Assembly (NCBI GenBank): GCA_046296435.1
Contig: JBKBLI010000098.1
Span: 1-7,325, forward strand
DNA from: M3007 sp046296435
GTDB taxonomy: Bacteria; Bacteroidota; Bacteroidia; Chitinophagales; Saprospiraceae
Reading direction: 5' to 3'
DNA: 7,325 bases
Shown here: positions 1-5,751 of the stretch, piece by piece
Layout: each line of letters starts with the position of its first letter
Position numbering within the stretch: position 1 is the stretch's first letter
Notes under the pieces: model-generated
What the model was told of the DNA's origin: nothing
Seen by the model: only the letters and a program-made list of their open reading frames with translations
Databases searched by the model: none
Position numbers and translations under genes: made by a program

Positions 1-622
1 ATATTGGTTTTGCACTTGAACCTGTGCCACCCCCATCATTTAATTGATAAGGCGGATTTCCAACGATAACATCAAACTTCATATTCGTATCTTTAAAAAG
101 CTCAAAAGGATTTTCGGTGTGAATAAAGTTGTAGGCGTAGGTTTCGGCTTCTTCGCCACGGTCGTACACTTCTTGGCTGGCGCCGCAATATTTGCATTTG
201 CCGTTTTGCCAAGTGTGTTGCATGCGTTGGTAGCGGATGTTGCCCTGCTCGTCATCAAAGGTTTCGCAAACGGAGTATTTGCCGTTGGCAGTTTTGGAGC
301 AATACACGCTTCTGCGAGAAAGCAAAGCCGTCAGTTCGGTAATGGCAATACCGTACAACTGCCGACTAAAAATGTGGTTAATGCGCGCTTGTTGGTCGGG
401 GATTTGGGTTTCCAGCCCCTTCATCAGTCGCTTTGCCATTTCCCGCAAAAACACGCCGCTTTTGCTCACCGGGTCTAAAAACTTGGCGTTGGGGTTGCTC
501 CACAATTCGGCGGGGAGCAAATCGAGCATGTCGTTGACCAAATTGGGTGGGGTAAACACTTCGTCATTGCTCAAATTGGCAAGGCAAGTGAGTACGTCGG
601 GGTTAAAGTTCGTTTGTATCAT
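1..622 (-). CDS. Eco57I/N6-adenine DNA methylase family protein, N-terminal part (cut by window edge)
   Basis: This reading frame is open from an ATG at 622 down to base 1, giving 207 complete codons; the C-terminal part lies outside the window. Visible features are an N-terminal segment SNDEVFTPPNLVNDML (residues 18-33), typical of N6-adenine DNA methylases; a motif I variant FLDPVSKSGVFLRE (48-61), where the usual glycine-rich DPAxGSG is altered; a motif II-like stretch LYGIAITELTA (89-99); and the catalytic motif IV in KFDVIVGNPPYQL (182-194). NPPY marks enzymes that methylate the exocyclic amino group of adenine. Between motifs II and IV lie Cys108, Cys119, His136, Cys143 and Cys146, a possible zinc site. 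The start overlaps the end of the upstream methylase-like gene by 20 bases, so the two are probably translationally coupled. An in-frame stop at 635-637 rules out an earlier start. By family knowledge, relatives are restriction-modification proteins, and a nuclease domain or helicase partner may lie beyond the edge. Codons are AT-richer than in the genes to the right. Confidence 0.88.
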   Translation of the reverse strand, partial: MIQTNFNPDVLTCLANLSNDEVFTPPNLVNDMLDLLPAELWSNPNAKFLDPVSKSGVFLREMAKRLMKGLETQIPDQQARINHIFSRQLYGIAITELTALLSRRSVYCSKTANGKYSVCETFDDEQGNIRYQRMQHTWQNGKCKYCGASQEVYDRGEEAETYAYNFIHTENPFELFKDTNMKFDVIVGNPPYQLNDGGGTGSSAKPI

Positions 623-1283
623 CTTCGCCCAATTTTAAGAAATGAATAAGTGGAAAATCCTTCACTGGTTCGTCGATGGCTGCCGGGTTACCTTCGTCGT
701 TGAAGAGCGAAAACTGGTGCGATTTCTCCACCAAAAATTTGAACATATAATCTCTGCGTTTGAGCATAGCGCCGTTTACGGCGCTCCACTCAGAAAACAC
801 GATGGGCTGTTTGGTGACGGGATGGGTAAAGGTCAGCGCGTCGCCCCAAAGTATGTTTCTGCTCAATAGAAATTTCACGCTTCGCCTGCATTCGGTTTTG
901 CATTTTTCCTTAAAAAGCGCCGAGTAGCGTTCGTCAAAAATTTCGAACAGCCGTTCGCGGCATTCCTGCGCGTTGTCTTCGAGAATTTCGACCCCGTAGA
1001 TACTCGAAACGGCAATCACGGCGTAGCGCTCCCACTCAATCTGGCTTTTGCTATACCGGCTGCTTACTACGCCCAGTTTTCGCCTGAGTATTTCGGCCAG
1101 AAAGTTGCCGTTGCCGCAGGCGGGTTCCAGAAAACGGGACTCTATGCGTTCGGTTTCGTGCCTGACCAAATCCAGCATAGCATTTACCTCACGCGGATGG
1201 GTGAACACTTCGCCGTGGTCGGATACGCGCTTTTTGGATTTTACTTGCTTGTTTGCCTGTATTTTTTTAGTCAACCTATCCAT
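603..1283 (-). CDS. DNA methylase-like SAM-binding protein of a restriction-modification locus
   Basis: This 226-residue protein belongs to the N6-DNA-methylase-like Rossmann fold. It has a basic N-terminus (residues 1-19), then RVSDHGEVFTHPREVNAMLD (19-38), the entry segment usual in adenine methylases. A well-formed SAM-binding motif I, FLEPACGNGNFLAEIL, follows at 51-66, then a motif II-like IYGVEILEDNAQECRERL (95-112) and NILWGDALT (143-151). No NPPY or DPPY motif follows; the corresponding region reads IVFSEWSAVNGAM (161-173). It may therefore bind SAM yet lack catalysis of its own, or act with the overlapping downstream protein, which has NPPY. I chose the ATG at 1283. An in-frame ATG at 1355 would add 24 residues (MVGIPVGRQSEGEVSNDQIF onward) that do not resemble the family and cover an inverted repeat. 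It ends 20 bases inside the next gene. The role in restriction-modification is inferred from the motifs and the neighbour. Confidence 0.85.
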   Translation of the reverse strand: MDRLTKKIQANKQVKSKKRVSDHGEVFTHPREVNAMLDLVRHETERIESRFLEPACGNGNFLAEILRRKLGVVSSRYSKSQIEWERYAVIAVSSIYGVEILEDNAQECRERLFEIFDERYSALFKEKCKTECRRSVKFLLSRNILWGDALTFTHPVTKQPIVFSEWSAVNGAMLKRRDYMFKFLVEKSHQFSLFNDEGNPAAIDEPVKDFPLIHFLKLGEDDTNEL

Positions 1284-1301
1284 CTTTTGTCCAAGGAAAA
1301 T

Positions 1302-1362
1302 TTGATCGTTTGAAACTTCGCCTTCAGATTGTCGGCCGACGGGTATCCCGACCAACGATCAA
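1302..1362. repeat. 9-bp inverted repeat upstream of the methylase pair, with an inner hairpin
   Basis: TTGATCGTT (1302-1310) and AACGATCAA (1354-1362) are perfect inverted copies separated by 43 bases. Between them lie the palindrome GTCGGCCGAC (1331-1340) and a small stem-loop CGGG-TAT-CCCG (1340-1350). The arrangement sits in the leader of the minus-strand methylase genes, just upstream of the chosen start. It could be an operator for a controller protein or a folded 5' leader, but no regulator gene is visible nearby, and 9-bp arms can arise by chance. Confidence 0.4.
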
Positions 1363-1401
1363 GCCCTTGCCCTTTCGGACTTCGCCCCTCCAAATACCAT
1401 G

Positions 1402-1409
1402 CAAAACTA
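1402..1409 (-). promoter_or_regulatory. Possible -7 promoter box TAGTTTTG for the methylase genes
   Basis: Read on the minus strand, TAGTTTTG matches the Bacteroidota -7 consensus TAnnTTTG exactly. It lies just downstream of the stop of the PLP-enzyme gene and about 120 bases upstream of the methylase start. No convincing TTG element is seen at the -33 position, so the call rests on the -7 box and its intergenic location. Confidence 0.35.
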
Positions 1410-1419
1410 AGCGTTTATT

Positions 1420-2400
1420 TTAAAAAGTCGCCGCGTTTCGTCCGGGCGCCTGCTCGAATCCGGCCCAGCCCTGCAGTCCGCCGGTATGCACGCCCACCAC
1501 CACGCTGCCCGGCTCGAAAGCTCCGGCGGCGAGCATATCGTACAAGCCCATGAACATCTTCAGGGTATAGACGGGATCGAGGCGGATACCCGTATCGGCT
1601 ACAAAGCGCTCGTGGAAAGGGATGAGCGCGGGATGGCGCCGCGCAAAACCGCCATAGTCGTAGTCCACGACATATTGATATGCGCAGGGCTGCTTGTCCA
1701 ACCAGTCGCGCAACTCAGGTCGCGCGGCCAATATGCGGCTGCGAAAAACCGCATCGTTCACAAAACGCCGATCTGCCGGAAAGATAAGCGCCGAGGCCTG
1801 CATACCCGGCAAGCCGGCCACCATGCCCGCCGCCGTAGCGCCCGTGCCCATCGGGACCGCAAACCGAAGCGGACAGTCGCCGTCCCGGATGTCCAGGGCG
1901 CGCAATTGGGCGCTCAGTTCCCAGGTGATGTTGGCGCACTTGTCCACCGCCTCGGGCGTAGCGCCGCCCTCCGGCAACACACAATATTTAGGGAATTCCA
2001 GCAGCAGTTCCTGCGCGATGCGTTCTTTCTCGAAGTCGTACTCCTTCTTGGGTACCGGGAAAAGCATCATGCCATTGGCGCGCGCAACGGAGAGCGTGGG
2101 GTTGTCCAGGTCGGCATGTTCGCCGCGAATCACCCCAAAAGTCGGGATGTCGAAGATCCGGCCAGCCGCCGATACCGCCTCGATGTGATTCGAAAAGGCC
2201 CCGCCGAAGGTGATAATCCCCTTGTAACGCATCGCGAGGACCCGCTTGATTACGGGCTGCAATTTTCGCCATTTGTTGCCTTGAATAACCGCATGCAGCA
2301 GGTCGTCGCGCTTCACGAAAAGGCGCACCCCCTGCGAAGCGCCCGGATGATGCAAAATCTCTTGTAATGGCGAAACCTCTGACTGTAGTTGCTTGATCAC
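1420..2400 (-). CDS. PLP-dependent D-cysteine desulfhydrase / ACC deaminase family enzyme
   Basis: This 326-residue cytoplasmic enzyme has the fold type II (tryptophan synthase beta-like) PLP fold; family members are usually about 300-340 residues. Early residues SPLQ (10-13) and LFVKRDDL (27-34) are typical. The PLP lysine is expected at Lys43 in GNKWRKL. GGAFSNH (66-72) supplies the conserved Ser70, PMGTGATAAGM (183-193) is the phosphate-binding loop, and GVHTGGLQG (303-311) closes the site. At DPVYT (275-279) a threonine follows the tyrosine, where true ACC deaminases carry glutamate (DPVYE). Threonine there is typical of D-cysteine desulfhydrases, which release pyruvate, sulfide and ammonia from D-cysteine. 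That activity is therefore the more likely one, but it is an inference. I chose the GTG start at 2400 because it fits the family N-terminus. Longer in-frame readings run antisense through the divergent rRNA methyltransferase start and are not credible. Confidence 0.9.
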   Translation of the reverse strand: MIKQLQSEVSPLQEILHHPGASQGVRLFVKRDDLLHAVIQGNKWRKLQPVIKRVLAMRYKGIITFGGAFSNHIEAVSAAGRIFDIPTFGVIRGEHADLDNPTLSVARANGMMLFPVPKKEYDFEKERIAQELLLEFPKYCVLPEGGATPEAVDKCANITWELSAQLRALDIRDGDCPLRFAVPMGTGATAAGMVAGLPGMQASALIFPADRRFVNDAVFRSRILAARPELRDWLDKQPCAYQYVVDYDYGGFARRHPALIPFHERFVADTGIRLDPVYTLKMFMGLYDMLAAGAFEPGSVVVGVHTGGLQGWAGFEQAPGRNAATF

Positions 2401-2491
2401 GGCGACAAAATTCTGTATTTTGAAGGCAAAGTTTTGACAATTTGAAAAAAAAGGACGTCGCCAGACGCAAAAAAGGGATTTTTGCAGGTGA
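2401..2491. promoter_or_regulatory. AT-rich divergent promoter region between the PLP enzyme and rRNA methyltransferase genes
   Basis: These 91 bases separate two genes that start in opposite directions, so promoters for both are expected here. No exact TAnnTTTG box is present. The nearest are single-mismatch forms: AAGTTTTG on plus (2429-2436) and AAACTTTG on minus (2427-2434), which overlap each other. A run of eight A lies at about 2445-2452. No usefully spaced Shine-Dalgarno is seen for either gene. Confidence 0.35.
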
Positions 2492-3676
2492 ATGGCACAG
2501 CAGATTAAAAGACAATACATCGCCAAAACCTTAGAGGGCCTGGAGGGGGTTCTGGCCGCCGAACTGGACGCGCTCGGCGCTACCGGCCTGCGGCCGCTGC
2601 GCCGCGCAGTAGCCTTCGACGGCGACCTCAAGCTGATGTATGCGGCCAATTACCGGCTGCGCACGGCCTTGCGCATCCTCCAACCCATCCACAGCTTCAG
2701 CGCCTACAACGAGGACAACCTGTACCGCGCCGCGCGCGAAATCGACTGGAGCGCATTTATGGATGTACGGCAGACGCTGGCCATCGACGCCGTCGTGCGG
2801 GGCGAAGTGTTCACCCACTCCCAATACGCGGCCCTGCTGGTCAAAGACGCCATCGTCGATCAGTTCAGAGACCGCTTGGGGCGTCGGCCCAGCGTGGACG
2901 TCCGCTCGCCCGATATCCGGATCAATCTGCACATCGCGGGCACGCATGGCGATCTGTCGATCGACACCTCGGGCGAGTCCCTGCACCGCAGGGGCTATCG
3001 CGAGCAGAGCGTAACCGCGCCCCTCAACGAGGCGCTCGCGGCCGGCATGCTGCTCATGGCCGGATGGGAGGGCCAGACCGCTTTCTGCGACCCCATGTGC
3101 GGAAGCGGGACCCTGCCCATCGAAGCCGCCCTGATCGCCGGCAATATAGCGCCCCAACGTCTGCGCAAGCAATTCGCGTTTTTCACCGCCAAAGACTTCG
3201 ATCAGTCCCTTTGGCGGGCGGTGACGGCCGAAGCCCACGCCGCCGAACGCCCTGTTGCGCATCCCATCGTCGCCGCCGACATCGACCGCAAAGCCTGCAA
3301 CGCGACGGCCCTCAACCTGATGGCGGCCGGCATGGAGTCTGCCGTCAGGATCGAGCACAAACCCTTCGGGCGCCTTTCGCCCCCGACCCCCGAAGGCCTG
3401 CTGATCATGAATCCCCCCTACGACGAGCGCCTGCCCATCGACGACACCCACGCCTTTTACCGCGCGATAGGCGACACGCTGAAGCAGCGCTGGGCAAATT
3501 GGGAGGCGTGGCTGATCTCCTCTAACCGCGACGCGCTTAAGCGCATAGGATTGCGGGCAACGCGACGCAACACCCTCTTCAACGGCCCGCTGGAATGCAG
3601 TTATCAGCATTTTTCGTTGTATGAAGGCAGCCAAAAAACTAAAAATGCCGAAGAAAATACTGAAGACGACGCCTAA
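2492..3676 (+). CDS. rlmL: THUMP-domain 23S rRNA guanine-N2 methyltransferase (RlmL/YpsC type)
   Basis: This 394-residue enzyme transfers a methyl group from SAM to guanine N2 in 23S rRNA; in E. coli the RlmL half makes m2G2445. The N-terminus AKTLEGLEGVLAAEL (11-25) and the THUMP RNA-binding domain (about 45-160) come first. They are followed by the family signature SLHRRGYR (163-170), SAM motif I FCDPMCGSGTLPIEAAL (198-214), motif II VAADIDRKA (260-268) and the catalytic NPPYDERL (307-314). The length matches stand-alone Bacillus YpsC-like proteins rather than the E. coli RlmKL fusion, which carries a second methyltransferase domain. The ATG at 2492 directly begins the conserved N-terminus. 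The last 15 or so residues (QKTKNAEENTEDDA) form an acidic, low-complexity tail outside the fold. A terminator follows at 3767-3791. The exact target base is inferred from the family, so the symbol is tentative. Confidence 0.93.
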   Translation: MAQQIKRQYIAKTLEGLEGVLAAELDALGATGLRPLRRAVAFDGDLKLMYAANYRLRTALRILQPIHSFSAYNEDNLYRAAREIDWSAFMDVRQTLAIDAVVRGEVFTHSQYAALLVKDAIVDQFRDRLGRRPSVDVRSPDIRINLHIAGTHGDLSIDTSGESLHRRGYREQSVTAPLNEALAAGMLLMAGWEGQTAFCDPMCGSGTLPIEAALIAGNIAPQRLRKQFAFFTAKDFDQSLWRAVTAEAHAAERPVAHPIVAADIDRKACNATALNLMAAGMESAVRIEHKPFGRLSPPTPEGLLIMNPPYDERLPIDDTHAFYRAIGDTLKQRWANWEAWLISSNRDALKRIGLRATRRNTLFNGPLECSYQHFSLYEGSQKTKNAEENTEDDA

Positions 3677-3766
3677 ACAAGGCCCTGGGGATGCTCCCGC
3701 TTTGCGTGGCGCCCACAGGAGAGGCCCCCTTTGCTCACACGCCAACCCCGCACTCCAAACTCTCGC

Positions 3767-3791
3767 CCTGCGTCGCGCAGGCCTTTTTTTT
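3767..3791 (+). terminator. Intrinsic terminator after the rRNA methyltransferase gene
   Basis: CCTGCG (3767-3772) pairs perfectly with CGCAGG (3776-3781) across a 3-base TCG loop; two C and a run of eight T (3784-3791) follow. It lies about 90 bases past the stop at 3676 and 20 bases before the folB start, so folB is either transcribed from a start inside this short gap or by readthrough. Confidence 0.65.
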
Positions 3792-3811
3792 CGATACAAG
3801 TCAACAGCAAC

Positions 3812-4321
3812 ATGGCAACCATTTCCATAGAAGGCATGGAGTTTTACGCCTGCCACGGCGTGTATGAAGCAGAACGACTCGTCGGCGGACTTTTCGTGGT
3901 GGACGTCTATGTACAGACGGCCGGCATGCCGGCCAACGACCAGGTAGAATCGGCGATCAATTACGAGTCCATTTACTTGATCTGCCGGCGCGAGATGGAG
4001 CAACCGCGAAACCTGATCGAAACCGTGGCGCAATCCATCATCGCCAAGCTCAAGCAGCAATTTGGCAACATGCTGGCCTTGCGGGTTCGGGTCTCCAAGA
4101 TGCGTCCGCCTGTGGGCGGCGTCGCCAGGTGCGCCGCAGTCACAGAAGAAATCAATTTCGTCAAAGATTGCCCGCGCTGCAAAAGAAAGTTTTCCTGCTA
4201 CGGCGACAATTCCTGCCTTTGTAAAGGCGTCCAACTGCACGCCGCCACCAAAGAGACCATCGTCAGGCAGTACAATACTCCTTGTTTGTGCATGGATTGC
4301 CTGAAGTTTTATGCCAACTGA
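3812..4321 (+). CDS. folB: Dihydroneopterin aldolase (FolB) fused to a C-terminal cysteine-rich CWC domain
   Basis: This is a 169-residue protein in two parts. Residues 1-117 are dihydroneopterin aldolase, which converts 7,8-dihydroneopterin to 6-hydroxymethyl-dihydropterin and glycolaldehyde in folate synthesis. The signature GMEFYACHGVYEAE (8-21) is clear. By alignment from memory with the Staphylococcus aureus enzyme, Glu21, Tyr51, Glu70 and Lys96 match Glu22, Tyr54, Glu74 and Lys100, so the active site looks intact. Residues 119-169 hold eight cysteines (120, 123, 129, 135, 137, 158, 160, 163) in the pattern CPRC, FSC, CLC, CLCMDCL, which fits the cysteine-rich CWC family, usually a free small protein of 50-70 residues. 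Here the central CWC reads CLC. The join is in frame with no stop. The role of the CWC domain is unknown; metal binding is likely from the cysteines. I chose the ATG at 3812, since the extra residues from an upstream ATG at 3731 would span the terminator. Confidence 0.93.
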   Translation: MATISIEGMEFYACHGVYEAERLVGGLFVVDVYVQTAGMPANDQVESAINYESIYLICRREMEQPRNLIETVAQSIIAKLKQQFGNMLALRVRVSKMRPPVGGVARCAAVTEEINFVKDCPRCKRKFSCYGDNSCLCKGVQLHAATKETIVRQYNTPCLCMDCLKFYAN

Positions 4322-4332
4322 TTTTCGACGCC

Positions 4333-4340
4333 TAACTTTG
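4333..4340 (+). promoter_or_regulatory. Promoter -7 box TAACTTTG upstream of the amino-acid dehydrogenase
   Basis: TAACTTTG is an exact match to the Bacteroidota -7 consensus TAnnTTTG. It lies 12 bases after the folB stop and 56 bases before the dehydrogenase start, in a short intergenic gap. No clear TTG is found near -33. This suggests that the dehydrogenase has its own promoter instead of depending on folB transcription. Confidence 0.5.
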
Positions 4341-4380
4341 CGCCCGCTTTGACTTTATACAACCAAAAACGCTCCCGCTG

Positions 4381-4385
4381 AGGAG
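4381..4385 (+). promoter_or_regulatory. Shine-Dalgarno-like AGGAG before the amino-acid dehydrogenase
   Basis: AGGAG lies 11 bases upstream of the ATG at 4397, a slightly long but usable spacing. None of the other genes in the window has a comparable, correctly spaced site, in keeping with the weak use of Shine-Dalgarno pairing in Bacteroidota. Confidence 0.4.
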
Positions 4386-4396
4386 TATCCTGCAAC

Positions 4397-5632
4397 ATGG
4401 AAGTTCTTTTAGAAACCTACAAGGCCCGAAAGCCCGAAGTGGTGTTCGAGTGGCACGACAAAGAGACCGGCGCTGAGGGCTGGATCATCATCAACTCGCT
4501 GCGCGGCGGCGCCGCAGGCGGCGGAACGCGCATGCGCAAAGGCCTCACGCGCGACGAGGTAGTCTCCCTGGCCAAGGTGATGGAGATCAAATTCAGCGTA
4601 GCCGGCCCGAATATCGGCGGCGCCAAAAGCGGCATCAATTTCGACCCCTTCGATCCGCGCCGGCGCGATGTGCTCCAGCGCTGGTACAAAGCCGCCCTCC
4701 CGCTGCTCAAACACTACTACGGCACGGGCGGCGACCTGAACGTGGACGAACTCAAAGACGTGGCCCCCATCACCGAAAGCCTCGGCCTATGGCATCCTCA
4801 GGAGGGCATCGTCAACGGGCACCTCCGCCCCGACGAGGGCCAGAAGATCAACATCATCGGCCAACTGCGCTACGGCTGCACCAAGGTGGTAGAAAATCCG
4901 GACTATATCCCTATGGGCAACCCCAACAAGTTGGCCGTAGCCGATCTGATCACCGGTTTTGGCGTGGCCGAATCGGTCAAGCATTTCTACGCCCTGTACA
5001 AGGGCGCCGACCTGAACGGCCGGACGACCATCGTCCAGGGCTGGGGCAACGTTGCTTCGGCCGCCGCTTGTTACCTGGCCAAGGCCGGCGCGCGCATTGT
5101 GGGGATCATCGACCGCGCCGGCGGTATCATAGCCCCCGAGGGACTCAGCGTAGCGGAAGTGTATGCCCTTTTCCATCAAAAAAATGGAAACCAACTCGCT
5201 TCGCCGCGGATGCGCCCCTTCGACGAAGTCAACGCGGCAATCTGGAATATAGGGGCCGAAATATTCATCCCTGGCGCCGCATCCAAACTTATCACGCCCC
5301 AACAAGCGGAGGCGCTCATCGCATCCGGGACCGCCTGCGTCGCTTGCGGCGCCAACGTGCCTTTTGTTGATGACGAAGTGTTTTTTGGGCCTACGGCCCG
5401 CGCGGTCGATCAACAAATCGCGCTTATACCGGATTTTATCGCCAATTGCGGCATGGCCCGCGTTTTTGCTTATCTGATGCAGCCCGATGTGCCGCTCACC
5501 GACGAAGCTATTTTTGGCGACGTTTCGGACACAATACGCCGCGCACTGGAAGAAATTTTCAAAATAAATGAAAAACCGGATGCAATTTCCACAAACGCCT
5601 TATATTTGTCGCTGAAAAAACTTGGCGTATGA
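4397..5632 (+). CDS. Glu/Leu/Phe/Val dehydrogenase family amino-acid dehydrogenase
   Basis: This 411-residue enzyme should catalyse NAD(P)-dependent reversible oxidative deamination of an amino acid to a 2-oxo acid and ammonia in the cytoplasm. The N-terminal dimerisation and substrate domain has GGAAGGGTRMRKG (37-49) and the two lysines expected in the active site, Lys65 and Lys77 in KFSVAGPNIGGAKSG (65-79), with the family's 12-residue spacing. A catalytic aspartate is probable at Asp113 in GTGGDLNVDE. The Rossmann domain shows VQGWGNVA (213-220), and Asp239 in IIDRAGG at the end of the second strand favours NAD+ over NADP+. PDFIANCG (345-352) matches the family's PDxxANAGG loop, with Met replacing the last Gly. 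The substrate is unclear: the site that is Lys in glutamate dehydrogenase and Leu in leucine dehydrogenase appears to be Gly41. A promoter box and an AGGAG sequence precede the start. The stop overlaps an unrelated ATG at 5629 that I do not take as the next gene's start. Confidence 0.93.
   Translation: MEVLLETYKARKPEVVFEWHDKETGAEGWIIINSLRGGAAGGGTRMRKGLTRDEVVSLAKVMEIKFSVAGPNIGGAKSGINFDPFDPRRRDVLQRWYKAALPLLKHYYGTGGDLNVDELKDVAPITESLGLWHPQEGIVNGHLRPDEGQKINIIGQLRYGCTKVVENPDYIPMGNPNKLAVADLITGFGVAESVKHFYALYKGADLNGRTTIVQGWGNVASAAACYLAKAGARIVGIIDRAGGIIAPEGLSVAEVYALFHQKNGNQLASPRMRPFDEVNAAIWNIGAEIFIPGAASKLITPQQAEALIASGTACVACGANVPFVDDEVFFGPTARAVDQQIALIPDFIANCGMARVFAYLMQPDVPLTDEAIFGDVSDTIRRALEEIFKINEKPDAISTNALYLSLKKLGV
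5601..5608 (+). promoter_or_regulatory. Possible -7 promoter box TATATTTG for the OmpA gene
   Basis: TATATTTG matches TAnnTTTG exactly, but it lies inside the last codons of the dehydrogenase gene and about 145 bases before the ompA-like start. No -33 TTG is apparent. It would give a long leader containing the T7-CG-A7 palindrome. The match could be accidental, as it also encodes Leu-Tyr-Leu. Confidence 0.3.
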
Positions 5633-5691
5633 GGCTTAAACGCAGGTTCCGATACGCATTTTTGTCTGATTCGGAATTGCTCAAAGCATGG

Positions 5692-5707
5692 TTTTTTTCG
5701 AAAAAAA
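5692..5707. repeat. Perfect T7-CG-A7 palindrome in the leader of the OmpA gene
   Basis: Seven T, then CG, then seven A (an eighth A follows) form a 16-base perfect palindrome centred on TCGA, in the gap between the dehydrogenase and OmpA genes. It lacks the GC-rich stem of an intrinsic terminator. It could be a bent or AT-rich regulatory element, or a weak hairpin in the 5' leader. Confidence 0.45.
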
Positions 5708-5751
5708 ACGATAAAACTGTTCACTTCAACTCATTCTTAAAGCTTGACCTT

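Noticed and set aside
44..478. Plus-strand open frame of 144 codons over the left edge
   Set aside because: The minus strand there encodes a clear methylase with NPPY and other motifs; the plus frame is its antisense shadow.
2401..2649. Longer in-frame reading of the PLP-enzyme gene beginning at 2649 on the minus strand
   Set aside because: The added residues are antisense to the start of the rRNA methyltransferase gene and do not resemble the family. The GTG at 2400 fits the expected N-terminus.
3621..3830. Possible small basic protein (69 codons) starting inside the 3' end of rlmL
   Set aside because: It runs through the terminator hairpin and into folB in another frame, has no recognisable domain and no ribosome-binding site.
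2531..4240. Long open frame on the minus strand (569 codons) across rlmL and folB
   Set aside because: It is a GC-rich shadow of two well-identified plus-strand genes and has no recognisable domain.
5629..5751. ATG at 5629 overlapping the dehydrogenase stop (ATGA), which would give the OmpA protein 41 extra N-terminal residues
   Set aside because: The extension is basic and would put the clear signal peptide at residues 42-63, preventing normal export. The ATG at 5752 starts directly at the signal peptide.
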